The position numbers and the translations under genes were made by a program. From NCBI RefSeq assembly GCF_020099275.1, contig NZ_CP083646.1, positions 1,302,001 to 1,366,000 of the forward strand: a stretch of DNA of 64,000 bases, read 5' to 3'. The notes beneath the pieces are model-generated. The model worked only from the letters and a program-made list of their open reading frames with translations. It was not told the origin of the DNA and made no database searches. Source of the stretch: Corynebacterium falsenii. Lineage in GTDB: Bacteria > Actinomycetota > Actinomycetes > Mycobacteriales > Mycobacteriaceae. The first letter of the stretch is position 1. Each line of letters begins with the position of its first letter. Positions 1-8,437 of this stretch are shown piece by piece.

Positions 1-1
1 C

Positions 2-679
2 GCCGCTGCCGCTCAGCACGACCGCTGGGCCACGCTCATCCAGAACTCCGGCCTCACCGAAACCCAGACAGCCGAAGTGCTCGCCTCCGACGCATTCGGG
101 CCACTCACAGCAGAACTGCGCCGGGCGGAAGCCAACCATCACAACGTCGATGCTCTCCTACCGCGATTGGTCCGAGCCCGGCGACTCGAGGATGCAGACG
201 ACGTCGCAGCAGTTCTCCACCACCGTCTCGCCATGGCCACTGCACGCCCAGCCGGATCGGGACGCGCCCGCAAGGCGCCACGCCTCATCGCCGGGCTCAT
301 CCCGGAAGCCACCGGCACCATGAGCGACGAAATGCGACAGGCCCTCAACGAACGCCGCGACCTCATCGAAGCCCGTGCCGACGCTGTCCTCGATAATGCG
401 CTCGCTGGCGCCGCGCCGTGGACCGCGGAGCTGGGACCTCGGCCCACGAACGCAAAGATGCTGACCACCTGGCGAGGTTCCGCCCGGGTGGTGGCTGCCT
501 ACCGGGACCGGTACCACATCAGCGGCGATACACCACTCGGCACCATGACAGCATCCGACGGACAGAGGCTCGACGCCGCGCGGGCACGCGCAGCGGTCGA
601 TGCAGCGCCGACGACCACCGCGGCTGCTGCGCATGAGGCCAAGGGGCAAGCAAGACGAAGCACCGCGCGGTCGCTGTAA
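2..679 (+). CDS. TraA/MobF-type conjugative relaxase, C-terminal part only
   Basis: The reading frame is open from the first bases of the window, so the gene begins upstream and only about 225 C-terminal residues are seen. The segment contains blocks typical of the C-terminal region of actinobacterial TraA/TrwC-like relaxases: DRWATLI near the start, ASDAFGPL, an arginine-rich RLVRARRLEDADD stretch, and a Thr/Ala-rich tail. The catalytic relaxase and helicase domains lie outside the window. A relaxase of this class nicks oriT and pilots single-stranded DNA in conjugation, so the left end probably belongs to an integrative conjugative element or an integrated plasmid. Family assignment is from recognition of the C-terminal pattern, not from catalytic motifs. 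Confidence 0.7.
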   Translation, partial: AAAAQHDRWATLIQNSGLTETQTAEVLASDAFGPLTAELRRAEANHHNVDALLPRLVRARRLEDADDVAAVLHHRLAMATARPAGSGRARKAPRLIAGLIPEATGTMSDEMRQALNERRDLIEARADAVLDNALAGAAPWTAELGPRPTNAKMLTTWRGSARVVAAYRDRYHISGDTPLGTMTASDGQRLDAARARAAVDAAPTTTAAAAHEAKGQARRSTARSL

Positions 680-790
680 GGCAACATCGAGCAAGTGCTC
701 GATCGAGTGTCGGCGCGGGCACGTGGTCGCCAAGGCGAACGCCGGTAGACTGTACATGAGATGTGACCAACGACTGAAGGAGGTGGAGCG

Positions 791-1747
791 GTGCCGCGCG
801 CTGATCTCCTCCTGGATCTCGTCGAAGCCGAACGCCGTGGCGACAGGGACCGTTTTAAGGTGCTCGTTGAGTCGGTGATCGCGGAAGAGCGTGCCAACCA
901 GCATCACCTTCTGGCAGACCGCTTATCTCAACTCATCACCACGACGGGGCAGGGCCCTGTCCGTGATGACAGGGCGGCCGCCATCAGGGATCTCGTGCAT
1001 GAAGTTGTCCCCAACCGTCGGCTGAGCGATCTTGAACTCGCGCCCGTCCCACACCGGGTCGTGACGGAGCTGATTGAAGAACAGAAGCGCGCAGAGTTGT
1101 TGCGGAGTTACGGCATTGAGCCACGGAATCGACTCTTGCTGTCTGGCCCTCCAGGCAATGGCAAGACGAGTGTTGCGGAAGCGGTCGCGACGGAGTTGAT
1201 GCTGCCGTTCTACGTGATTCGCTATGAGGGTGTGATGTCGAGTTTCCTTGGCGAAACGGCCGCACGCCTCGATAATGCCTTTGAATTCGCACGCACTCGT
1301 CGTTGTGTTCTGTTCTTCGATGAGCTGGATACCATCGCCAAGGAGCGAGCGGACGAGCATGAAACTGGCGAGATAAAGCGAGTGGTTTCCACATTGCTTC
1401 TCCAAATCGACCGACTCCCACCGCATGTAATATTCATCGGGGCGACGAATCACGGCGAGTTGTTGGATAGAGCGGCATGGCGGAGGTTCCAGATTAGAAC
1501 GGAGCTAGAACGTCCAAGTCGATCTCAAGCTACGAGATTCCTGGAGCGGCTTGCCGATCGTTTCGGTGGAGACCTTGGATTTGCTCCAAGGACTCTGGCG
1601 GACAAGTTGGCTGGCGCAAGCTTCGCCGAACTGGAGGAGTTTGCGCTCGATGTCCGCAGACGTGCCGTGCTGGAACTTCCAGATGTGAATCTTCGGAAAA
1701 TCGTCCAGGAGCGGCTTGAACATCGCCGGGGAGAGGCGAGCTGGTGA
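791..1747 (+). CDS. AAA+ ATPase of an IetAS-like ATPase/protease pair (IetA-like)
   Basis: A 318-residue AAA+ ATPase. Walker A GPPGNGKT is at residues 119-126, Walker B VLFFDELD at about 173-180, a sensor-1 asparagine in GATNH at about 220, and an arginine-finger candidate in AAWRRF at about 231-232. The N-terminal 80 residues are helical and not recognisable. The GTG start is preceded by a strong ribosome site, GAAGGAGG. The stop overlaps the GTG start of the subtilase gene by 4 bp, so the two are translationally coupled. An AAA ATPase coupled to a subtilisin-like protease is the layout of IetAS, known from plasmid incompatibility and listed among anti-phage systems; a defence role here is inference. 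Confidence 0.85.
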   Translation: MPRADLLLDLVEAERRGDRDRFKVLVESVIAEERANQHHLLADRLSQLITTTGQGPVRDDRAAAIRDLVHEVVPNRRLSDLELAPVPHRVVTELIEEQKRAELLRSYGIEPRNRLLLSGPPGNGKTSVAEAVATELMLPFYVIRYEGVMSSFLGETAARLDNAFEFARTRRCVLFFDELDTIAKERADEHETGEIKRVVSTLLLQIDRLPPHVIFIGATNHGELLDRAAWRRFQIRTELERPSRSQATRFLERLADRFGGDLGFAPRTLADKLAGASFAELEEFALDVRRRAVLELPDVNLRKIVQERLEHRRGEASW

Positions 1748-4350
1748 CGGCCGACCGTAGGCCGCTCCTGGCGTTTGGACCACCAGTTGCTAGTGCTCGA
1801 CCAAAGCAGGCGCTACGAAGCCTTCCGCGCTTGTCCAGGCCGGGAGCGGCTCGGCAGGGCGAGCGGCTGACGCCACAGTTCAAGGTCCTCAAAGATGCGT
1901 TCGCGAGCGAGCGTGCTCGGCTGAGCCTCGAAGCGCCCGATGAGATCGACCCGGCACTCGTTGTCGTGTTCGATTTGGCTGGAACCGTCAAAGATTTTCA
2001 AAACGCGATAAACCGCGTCGAAGGTTTGGAGTTTCTATCGGAACTCGTCGCCGACCGCTCCACTCCTGACGACGACTTTCACATGGTTGAACGTACTGGT
2101 GCACGAACGGACAAACGCGTAGCGCACTCTCTATACCTTGTCATGTCGAACTCAAAGGCTATTGACGAATTGCTTCGTCTCTTCACACTGTGGCAGGCAG
2201 GCCCGTCGGCAGCGTTCGAGTATGGTCTCGGAAAGTTCAAGGCTGCGTTCGAGCAACTCACTGCGATCCGTCGATGGAGCGCTGAGGACCGCATCCGAGA
2301 GACTGGCCTTCTTGAGAGGTGGGAAGAGACTGTCAGCATGATCGGGCAGTCGGTCAGCACTGTGCTGGTCGAAGTCGAGCTGTGGCATCGTCGGAACTCT
2401 GAACAGCGGACGTTAGCTGAAGCCCATGTCGAACACATCGTCACCTCAAGTGGTGGTCGTGTCGTGGACCGGTCACAAATTGTCGAGATTGAATACCATG
2501 CGTTATTGGTCGAGCTTCCGATCCAGCAGGTTCAATATGTGCTTGCCAACGGGGCCGAGGCGATACGCCTCCTCACGAGTGATGATGTCATGTTTGTGAG
2601 CCCCTTCACGCCGATGAGCGTTTCTCCAACTACTCTTGAGCCAGAGGCGTTGACCGACCTGCTACCCGCCGAGCGGAGTGACGGCAAACCTCGGGTAGCT
2701 TTGCTCGACGGGCTGCCGTTTGCAAACCATGTCGCGCTCCAGGGGCGTCTCCTGATCGACGATCCCGACGGATTGGGCGAAGCTTATCCTGTCGCTGCAC
2801 GTCACCACGGAACAGCGATGGCATCGCTCATCATTCATGGTGATATCACAGAAGGTTCGGAACCTCTTGACCGTCCCCTATACGTCCGACCAATCCTCCG
2901 ACCCCATGAGTTCATTGCTGGGCAGGAGCAGGTAGTCCCGGATCGTCTACTTCCTGATCTGCTTCATCGCGCAATCAGACGGATGATGGTCGGCGAGGGC
3001 AATCAACCTGCCGCAGCGCCGAGCGTCCGGGTTGTCAACTTGTCTATTGGGGCGCAGACGCGAGCGTTGACACGAATAATGAGTCCGGCTGGACGGCTTT
3101 TGGACTGGCTCGCAAGCTCTTACAACCTTCTTTTTGTCGTAAGTGCGGGGAATCACGTAGACGAGCTCACGATTCCCAGCGAGGCCACGCGTGACGTCGC
3201 CGCGGCCCGTGTTGCTGCGACGCGCGCCGTGTACGGTTCCGGCCTCCTCCGTGGCATCCTGCCGCCCGGTGACGCGCTCAATGCGCTAACTGTCGGTGCG
3301 AGTCACTCTGATGCACTCGGTGAGGTTGAGGCGACCGACACTGTGTGGGACATCACTCGGCCGGATGCTCCAGCTCTCTATGAAGCTGTTGGGCCTGGTG
3401 TCGACCGATCCATCAAGCCCGACTTGCATCACAGTGGTGGCCGTGCGCTTTACACGCGACCAGTCATCGATCCAAATCAGGAACGAGTGTCGATCTCCCT
3501 GGCGCGCACCGGCGCAACTGGGCCGGGGCAACAAGTAGCGGCTCCAGGAACTGGTGGGGCCGTCAACCGCACGGCGTTTACGCACGGCACTAGCAATGCG
3601 ACCGCCCTCGTGACCCGCGAAGCCAGCAGAATCTTCGACATCCTCGAAGCTGACCAGCCTGACGCTGAGGATGCCCCGCTGCCGGACCCGCAGTACCATC
3701 CACTTCTTGCTCGGGCCCTTCTCGCTCATGCAAGCAGCTGGGGAATCTGGGAGGAGACGCTCCGTCATGATTTGGGCCTCAGCGGCCAGGAAGCGCGTCG
3801 TCAGCTGACCGCCATGCTCGGGTATGGTCGTCTCGATTTGGATCGACTCGCTACGGCTGCGACCAACCGGGCGGTGATGCTCGCTGGTGGTCATATCGGG
3901 CGAAACGAGCGACATACTTACGAGGTTCCTCTGCCAATCTCGCTGCGCGCGAAGGCGGAGTGGCACCGCTTCACGATCACCCTCGCGTTCGCGGCACCAA
4001 CCGTCGGTCAGCTGGCTCGATATCGCAGTGCGAAGGTCTACTTCAGTACGCCGGATACGAAGCTTGCAGGTGGAGATCGTTCGGATGCCGAGCGCAACGC
4101 AGTTCGAAGGGGGAGTCTTCAGCACGAGATAGTGCAGGGATCCCGGGCGATGTCCTTCGTCGAAGGAGATAGTTTTCCAATACACGTGGAATGCATGGAT
4201 GATGCTCAACGACTTCCTACCAGTAGCACAATCCGATATGCGTTAGTTGTTTCCGTCGAGACCGCAGAACGAACGTCAAACACGATCTACGAAGAGGTAC
4301 GTGACCGTCTGCGTGCACGCGCCCTTGTCCAGAATCGCATCAGACCATAG
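1744..4350 (+). CDS. Subtilisin-like (S8) serine protease of an IetAS-like pair (IetS-like)
   Basis: An 868-residue protein with a long N-terminal region (about 300 residues, no signal peptide), an S8 peptidase core and a C-terminal domain of about 230 residues. The triad is complete: Asp322 in ALLDG, His355 in HHGTAMAS and Ser617 in HGTSNAT, with the oxyanion asparagine in VSAGNH at about 470. Lack of a secretion signal and coupling to the AAA ATPase argue for a cytoplasmic, ATPase-regulated protease rather than an exported subtilisin. GTG start, 4-bp overlap with the upstream gene. The composite transposon begins 60 bp after its stop. Base composition is less GC-rich than the copper island beyond, consistent with a different origin. 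Confidence 0.85.
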   Translation: MTADRRPLLAFGPPVASARPKQALRSLPRLSRPGAARQGERLTPQFKVLKDAFASERARLSLEAPDEIDPALVVVFDLAGTVKDFQNAINRVEGLEFLSELVADRSTPDDDFHMVERTGARTDKRVAHSLYLVMSNSKAIDELLRLFTLWQAGPSAAFEYGLGKFKAAFEQLTAIRRWSAEDRIRETGLLERWEETVSMIGQSVSTVLVEVELWHRRNSEQRTLAEAHVEHIVTSSGGRVVDRSQIVEIEYHALLVELPIQQVQYVLANGAEAIRLLTSDDVMFVSPFTPMSVSPTTLEPEALTDLLPAERSDGKPRVALLDGLPFANHVALQGRLLIDDPDGLGEAYPVAARHHGTAMASLIIHGDITEGSEPLDRPLYVRPILRPHEFIAGQEQVVPDRLLPDLLHRAIRRMMVGEGNQPAAAPSVRVVNLSIGAQTRALTRIMSPAGRLLDWLASSYNLLFVVSAGNHVDELTIPSEATRDVAAARVAATRAVYGSGLLRGILPPGDALNALTVGASHSDALGEVEATDTVWDITRPDAPALYEAVGPGVDRSIKPDLHHSGGRALYTRPVIDPNQERVSISLARTGATGPGQQVAAPGTGGAVNRTAFTHGTSNATALVTREASRIFDILEADQPDAEDAPLPDPQYHPLLARALLAHASSWGIWEETLRHDLGLSGQEARRQLTAMLGYGRLDLDRLATAATNRAVMLAGGHIGRNERHTYEVPLPISLRAKAEWHRFTITLAFAAPTVGQLARYRSAKVYFSTPDTKLAGGDRSDAERNAVRRGSLQHEIVQGSRAMSFVEGDSFPIHVECMDDAQRLPTSSTIRYALVVSVETAERTSNTIYEEVRDRLRARALVQNRIRP

Positions 4351-4493
4351 CTGCGCCCGCGTCCACCTTCCTGCGTGGGCCACGTGTTTGTTCGTCCCAC
4401 GCGGTGGCCCTGGGCTGACCCCGTCTGGTAGGTCCGGTGGTTGTGTGAGTCGTCCTGTTGCCCGGGGGTCCGGGCAGGGAGACTGGTCAGATC

Positions 4494-4778
4494 ATGACGA
4501 ACAGCAGGAAGCGTCACACTCCGGAGCAGGTCGTCCGTAAGCTCGGGCAGGCCGACAGGATGCTCGCGGGCGGTAGCGACATCGCCGCGGTGTGTCGAGA
4601 GCTCGGAGTGTCCGAGCAGACGTACTACCGGTGGCGTAACCAGTACGGCGGATTGAAGGCCGACGACGCGAAGCGGCTGAAGGAGCTCGAGAAGCAGAAC
4701 GCCACGCTCAAGCGGCTGCTCGCCGAGGCAGAGCTCGAGAAGGCTGCCCTGCGGGAGCTGGCTGAGGGAAACTTCTAG
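4494..4778 (+). CDS. IS3-family transposase OrfA (copy 1)
   Basis: A 94-residue OrfA with the IS3 helix-turn-helix (TPEQVVRKLGQ ... CRELGVSEQTYYRWRNQYGG) and a C-terminal leucine-zipper-like coiled coil (KRLKELEKQNATLKRLLAE) for multimerisation. The protein is identical to OrfA of copy 2. In an intact element it is made alone or fused to OrfB by a -1 frameshift just before its stop. Here the IS481 element entered exactly at the TAG stop; the TCTAGG duplication preserves the stop, so OrfA can still be produced but the OrfAB fusion cannot. Confidence 0.9.
   Translation: MTNSRKRHTPEQVVRKLGQADRMLAGGSDIAAVCRELGVSEQTYYRWRNQYGGLKADDAKRLKELEKQNATLKRLLAEAELEKAALRELAEGNF
4766..4772 (+). promoter_or_regulatory. 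-1 frameshift slippery heptamer GGGAAAC (copy 1, uncoupled)
   Basis: G GGA AAC read in the OrfA frame fits the X XXY YYZ slippery pattern. In copy 1 the -1 frame downstream now runs into the inserted IS481 end, so the site no longer leads to OrfB. Confidence 0.7.
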
Positions 4779-4843
4779 GTGTACTTCCCCGTGAGGTTGT
4801 GAACACGTTCTGAGGGGGTCTGGCCGCCGATACCGGTGTGGGG

Positions 4844-6291
4844 GGTCAAGTCCCTTGTAGTGGTGTATCCGTTTCGTGATCTTTCGATACGGGGTCAGGC
4901 TGTCAGTTCGGGTGGGATGTGGTCTGCTCCTTCCAGGCGGGTCTGGTCTTCGCTGACGGGGGTCTGAGGGATCCGTGAGCGTTCCAGGACCTCCAGGCCC
5001 AGGTAGCGCCGGCCCTCGGCCCACTCATCGGTCTGCTCGGCCAGCACGGCCCCGACGAGCCGGATGACGGCCTCCCTGTTGGGGAAGATCCCCACGGCAT
5101 CGGTACGCCTCCGGATCTCCTTGTTCAGCCGCTCCTGGGGATTGTTCGACCAGATCTGGCGCCACACGTCGACCGGGAAACTCGTGAACGCCAACAGGTC
5201 GGCCCGCGCGGCGTCCAGGTGGGCATGGACCTGGGGAAGCTTGGCCTCCACATAGTCCAGCAGCCGGTCGAACTGGGCGTCGACGGCGGCCGGGGACGGC
5301 TGGTCGTAGACCGAGTGGAGCATGGCCTTGACCGCCGGCCACAGGCTCTTGGGGCACACGCTCATCAGATTGGCCGCGTAGTGGGTCCGGCACCGCTGCC
5401 AGGCCGCCCCGGGCAGGTTCGCCGCGATCGCCTCCCTCAGCCCGGCATGGGCATCCGAGGTGACCAGCCGCACCCCGGACAGGCCCCGGGCCACCAGATC
5501 GGCGAAGAACGTGTTCCAGGCCGGCCCGGTCTCAGCGGTGGCGACCTGGAGGCCCAGGACCTCCCGGTGGCCGTCAGCGTTGACCCCGGTCGCGGTCAGC
5601 ACGACCGCGTTGATGACCCGTCCGGCTTCCCGGACCTTCATCGTCAGGGCGTCGGCGGCCACGAACGTGAACGGGCCCGCCTCGCCCAGCGGTCGGTGGC
5701 GGAAGGCCTCGACCTGGGCGTCGAGGTCGGCGGCCATCCGCGAGACCTGGGACTTCGACAAGGAGTCGATACCCAGCTGCTTGACGAGCTTGTCCATCCG
5801 GCGGGTGGAGACCCCGGCCGGGTAGGCGTCGGCGACCACGGTGATCATCGCCGACTCGGCGCGCTTGCGCCGCTCCAGCAGCCACTCTGGGAAGTAGCTG
5901 CCCTGGCGGAGCTTGGGGATCGCCACATCCACGGTGCCGACCCGGGTGTCCAGGTCGCGGTGACGGTAGCCGTTGCGCTGGACGAGGCGGTCGGGATCGG
6001 GGCGGCCGTACTCCGCGCCGGCGACCTGGTCGGCATCGGCCGACGCCAGCATGTTGATCATCGTGGCCAGCAGTGAGCGCAACAGGTCCGGGGAGGCCTG
6101 GCCCAGGGCTTGGTCCAGGACCCGCGTCGGGTCGACAATATGGGCAGCGGTCATCGTGGTTGTTCCTTTCGAGTGAGAAGTAGAGAGCTTTCTCGAAGGA
6201 TCACACGGTGACCGCGCTGCCGTCCACCACGAAGTCGCGGAGGCCGACGGGCTGGTCACCAGCGGGTTACACCACCATAAGGGGCACTACT
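4844..6291 (-). mobile_element. IS256-family element inserted in the IS481 transposase
   Basis: A 1448-bp element with imperfect terminal inverted repeats of about 26 bp (left GGTCAAGTCCCTTGTAGTGG, right complement AGTAGTGCCCCTTATGGTGG). An 8-bp duplication GTGTGGGG flanks it (4836-4843 and 6292-6299), the length typical of the family. It splits the IS481 transposase within its conserved RPHT motif. It is the youngest of the three nested insertions and the only one of the outer pair to carry an intact transposase. Confidence 0.9.
4895..6154 (-). CDS. IS256-family (mutator-type) transposase
   Basis: A protein of about 419 residues starting at an ATG preceded by AAAGGAAC; a longer upstream frame exists but has no ribosome site. 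The family signature is clear: RNGYRHRDLDTRVGTVDVAIPKLRQGSYFP near the N-terminus split as in other mutator transposases, the DDE aspartates in VAADALTMKVRE and LVTSDAHAGLREAI, the RCRTHYAANL block, and QIWSNNPQERLNKEIRRR near the end. Full length and uninterrupted, so probably active. It catalyses cut-and-paste or copy-out transposition of the surrounding element. Confidence 0.92.
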   Translation of the reverse strand: MTAAHIVDPTRVLDQALGQASPDLLRSLLATMINMLASADADQVAGAEYGRPDPDRLVQRNGYRHRDLDTRVGTVDVAIPKLRQGSYFPEWLLERRKRAESAMITVVADAYPAGVSTRRMDKLVKQLGIDSLSKSQVSRMAADLDAQVEAFRHRPLGEAGPFTFVAADALTMKVREAGRVINAVVLTATGVNADGHREVLGLQVATAETGPAWNTFFADLVARGLSGVRLVTSDAHAGLREAIAANLPGAAWQRCRTHYAANLMSVCPKSLWPAVKAMLHSVYDQPSPAAVDAQFDRLLDYVEAKLPQVHAHLDAARADLLAFTSFPVDVWRQIWSNNPQERLNKEIRRRTDAVGIFPNREAVIRLVGAVLAEQTDEWAEGRRYLGLEVLERSRIPQTPVSEDQTRLEGADHIPPELTA

Positions 6292-7235
6292 GTGTGGGGT
6301 CTGTGGTGATTGTAGTGATGCAACCATTCCGTGTAGGCCGCTTCGCGTTCAGTTTCACTGGTGTAGTCGCGGGCGTAGGCCCACTCGGCGGCCAGGGACC
6401 GGTTGAACCGTTCGACCTTGCCGTTGGTCTGAGGCCGGTACGGCCGGGTCCACTTGTGACCGATCTTGGCGTCGTCGAGGACCTGGCTGAAGACCCGGGA
6501 CCGGTAGCAGGCCCCGTTGTCGGTCATCACGGCCTTTACGGCGACCCCGATGGATTCGAAGAAGGTCAGAGCCCGGGTCATGAACCCCGCAGCGGTCTCC
6601 TTCTTCTCGTCGTCACAGATCTCGGAGTAGGCGACTCTGGAGTGATCGTCGACGGCGTGATGAAGATACCGGTAGCCCCGAGATGCGGGCGCGCCCGCCC
6701 GCGCGGCGCGGTCTCCTGCGGCCCGTGCCGTTCGGTCCTGGACCGATCCGCGCCCGAAGGCCCGCCAGCCGCCCCCGTCGGGGATACGGCCCTGCTTCTT
6801 GATGTCGACGTGGATCAGGTCCCCGGGGGCCTGTTTCTCGTAGCGGACAGGGTCGGGGCGGCGCACGGGCAGGCCCGTGGCCTGATCGGTGTTGGCCAGC
6901 ACAGGCATGTGGTAGCGCTCCAGGACACGCCCCACGGTGGAGCGGGGAATGTGCAGGTGGTAGGCGATCCGATGAGGCCCCCACCGCCGGGTGAACCGCA
7001 GCCCGACAATCCGGTGCTCGGTGCGCCGCGACAACCGGTTGGGGCTGTGAGCCGGCCGGGAGGAGTGATCGATCAGCGGCTGGCCGGCACGATAGCGATC
7101 GGCCCAGCGTTTCGCGGTGGCCGGACTCACCTGGAAGCGCTCAGCAGCCCGTCTCAGGGGCCAGCCGTCGTCGACGATGCAGGCGGCCAGCCGGAGCCTT
7201 CCAGCGGGGGTCAGGGGTGCGTTAGCGTGGGTCAC
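6267..7235 (-). pseudogene. IS481-family transposase, interrupted by IS256
   Basis: A GTG start at 7235 follows GGAGGCC. The N-terminal helix-turn-helix, the rve integrase core (HVDIKKQGRIPDGGGW, YLHHAVDDHSRVAYSEI, VMTDNGACYRS, RPYRPQTNGKVERFNRS) and NHHRPHT are present. After RPHT the frame runs into the IS256 end and stops. The missing C-terminus is encoded at 4775-4843 on the same strand, reading on as GIGGQTPSERVHNLTGKYT. Its stop codon TAG falls in the duplicated target, outside the element end. The gene was therefore whole before the IS256 insertion. Confidence 0.9.
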
Positions 7236-7387
7236 GGAGGCCTCCGGTTCCTGGATGCGTGTGTGGTAACCCACATCCTGCCGGAGGCCTCCCCCCTCAG
7301 CTCAACTGTTCACAACGTCCCGGGGAAGTACATCTAGGCCCGGGCAGGCGCCGCGCCGCCGTCGACCACCTCAAGCGCAAGCTGCGG

Positions 7388-8203
7388 GTGAGCGAACGAA
7401 TGGCGTGCCGTCTGGCCGGGCTGAGCAGGTCCGCATACCGTCGCCCGCTCCAGGGCGAGACGACAGCCGACCCGGACCTGGCGTTGCGGGACTGGCTGCG
7501 GGCGTATGCGAAGAAGCACCCGCGGTGGGGATACCGCAGGGCCTACCACGATGCCCGCGGCGAGGGGTGGGTCGTGAACCACAAGAAGATCCAACGGCTC
7601 TGGCGCGAGGAAGGGCTGCGCGTCCCGCAGCGGCGTCGCCGCAAACGCGTTGGGTCTTCGACCGTCGACGCCCCGGCAGCGGTCGCACCGAACCTCGTGT
7701 GGGCGGTGGACTTCCAGTTCGACGCGGACGAGCAGGGCCGTCCGATCAAGATCTGCTCCATCGTCGACGAGCACACCCGCGAATGCATCGGCGGGCTCGT
7801 CGAACGGTCGATCACCGCCGACCGGCTCACCGCCCACCTCGAGGACCTCGTCGCCGTCCGCGGCGCCCCCGCGGTGCTCCGATCCGACAACGGCCCCGAG
7901 TTCATCAGCGACGCGATGGCCCACTGGGCCGGCACCCGCACCGGCCTGTTCTACATCCCACCCGGCTCGCCCTGGCACAACGGGTACGTCGAGTCGTTCA
8001 ACAGCAGGCTCCGCGACGAGTGCCTGAACATCAACAGCTTCTACTCGCTGCTCCACGCCCAGGTCGCGATCGGCGACTGGAAGACCGAATACAACCACGA
8101 CCGCCGGCATTCATCGCTCGGCTACCTCGCACCCGTCGACTACGCTCGGCAATGCACCCATCAATCGGAAACCGACGACTCGCACAGCGACCGGACCGAA
8201 TGA
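7388..8203 (+). pseudogene. IS3-family transposase OrfB (copy 1), separated from OrfA
   Basis: The OrfB integrase core of the IS3 element: WAVDFQFDADEQGRP, IVDEHTRECIGG, LRSDNGPEFIS and the glutamate in NGYVESFNSRLRDE supply the DDE triad, ending with YNHDRRHSSLGYLAP. The coding part from the GTG is identical in protein to copy 2. In IS3 elements OrfB works as a frameshift fusion with OrfA; the IS481 insertion has cut that link, so this copy should be inactive unless supplied in trans by copy 2. Confidence 0.85.
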
Positions 8204-8216
8204 AGGGGGCGGCCCA

Positions 8217-8437
8217 GTCCGACAGTGGCGTCACAGCGTTGAGGGCTCGCGCGCTCACTGTCGGGCATCGTCGGGAAATGACCGAAAGAGGCCCAGTGCG
8301 GGGACGGCGAATGACGCAGGATGGCCAACCACCACGGCCGTCTCCCCAGACCCGAACCGCGGTGTCCAGGCGTGTGACCGGCGGGGCCGGGTAGAGCGTG
8401 CACGCCGGCCCTGCGGTCGGATGGTCTGGTTGGGCGG
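8217..8437. other. Junction between IS3 copy 1 and the copper cargo, no gene seen
   Basis: A GC-rich 220-bp spacer between the inner end of the IS element and the stop of the redoxin gene. No ribosome site, RNA gene or repeat is seen in it. Confidence 0.5.

Larger units (their letters stand above)
4780..7332 (-). mobile_element. IS481-family element inserted in IS3 copy 1
   Basis: The ends match as inverted repeats: TGTACTTCCCCG at 4780 and the complement TGTACTTCCCCG ending at 7332, with TTGTGAACA conserved further in. Six bases, TCTAGG, are duplicated directly outside both ends (4774-4779 and 7333-7338). IS481 elements are known to prefer an NCTAGN target and this site fits. Its transposase is interrupted by the IS256 element. 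Removing 4780-7338 restores the sequence of IS3 copy 2 exactly at the junction. Confidence 0.9.
4411..8216 (+). mobile_element. IS3-family element, copy 1, interrupted by an IS481-family element
   Basis: The same element as copy 2 near 23.7-25.0 kb, but split after orfA by 2.5 kb of foreign sequence. The terminal inverted repeats read TGGGCTGACCCC (left) and, reverse-complemented, TGGGCCGCCCCC (right). orfA is whole; orfB begins only on the far side of the insertion. Only scattered base differences separate the two copies, so their duplication is recent. On its own this copy has no perfect flanking duplication (GCCC left, GTCC right). Confidence 0.88.

Noticed and set aside
8217..8230. Extension of the IS3 right end into the shared CCGAC after both copies
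   Set aside because: The base before it differs and the left ends have no complementary extension; probably chance.
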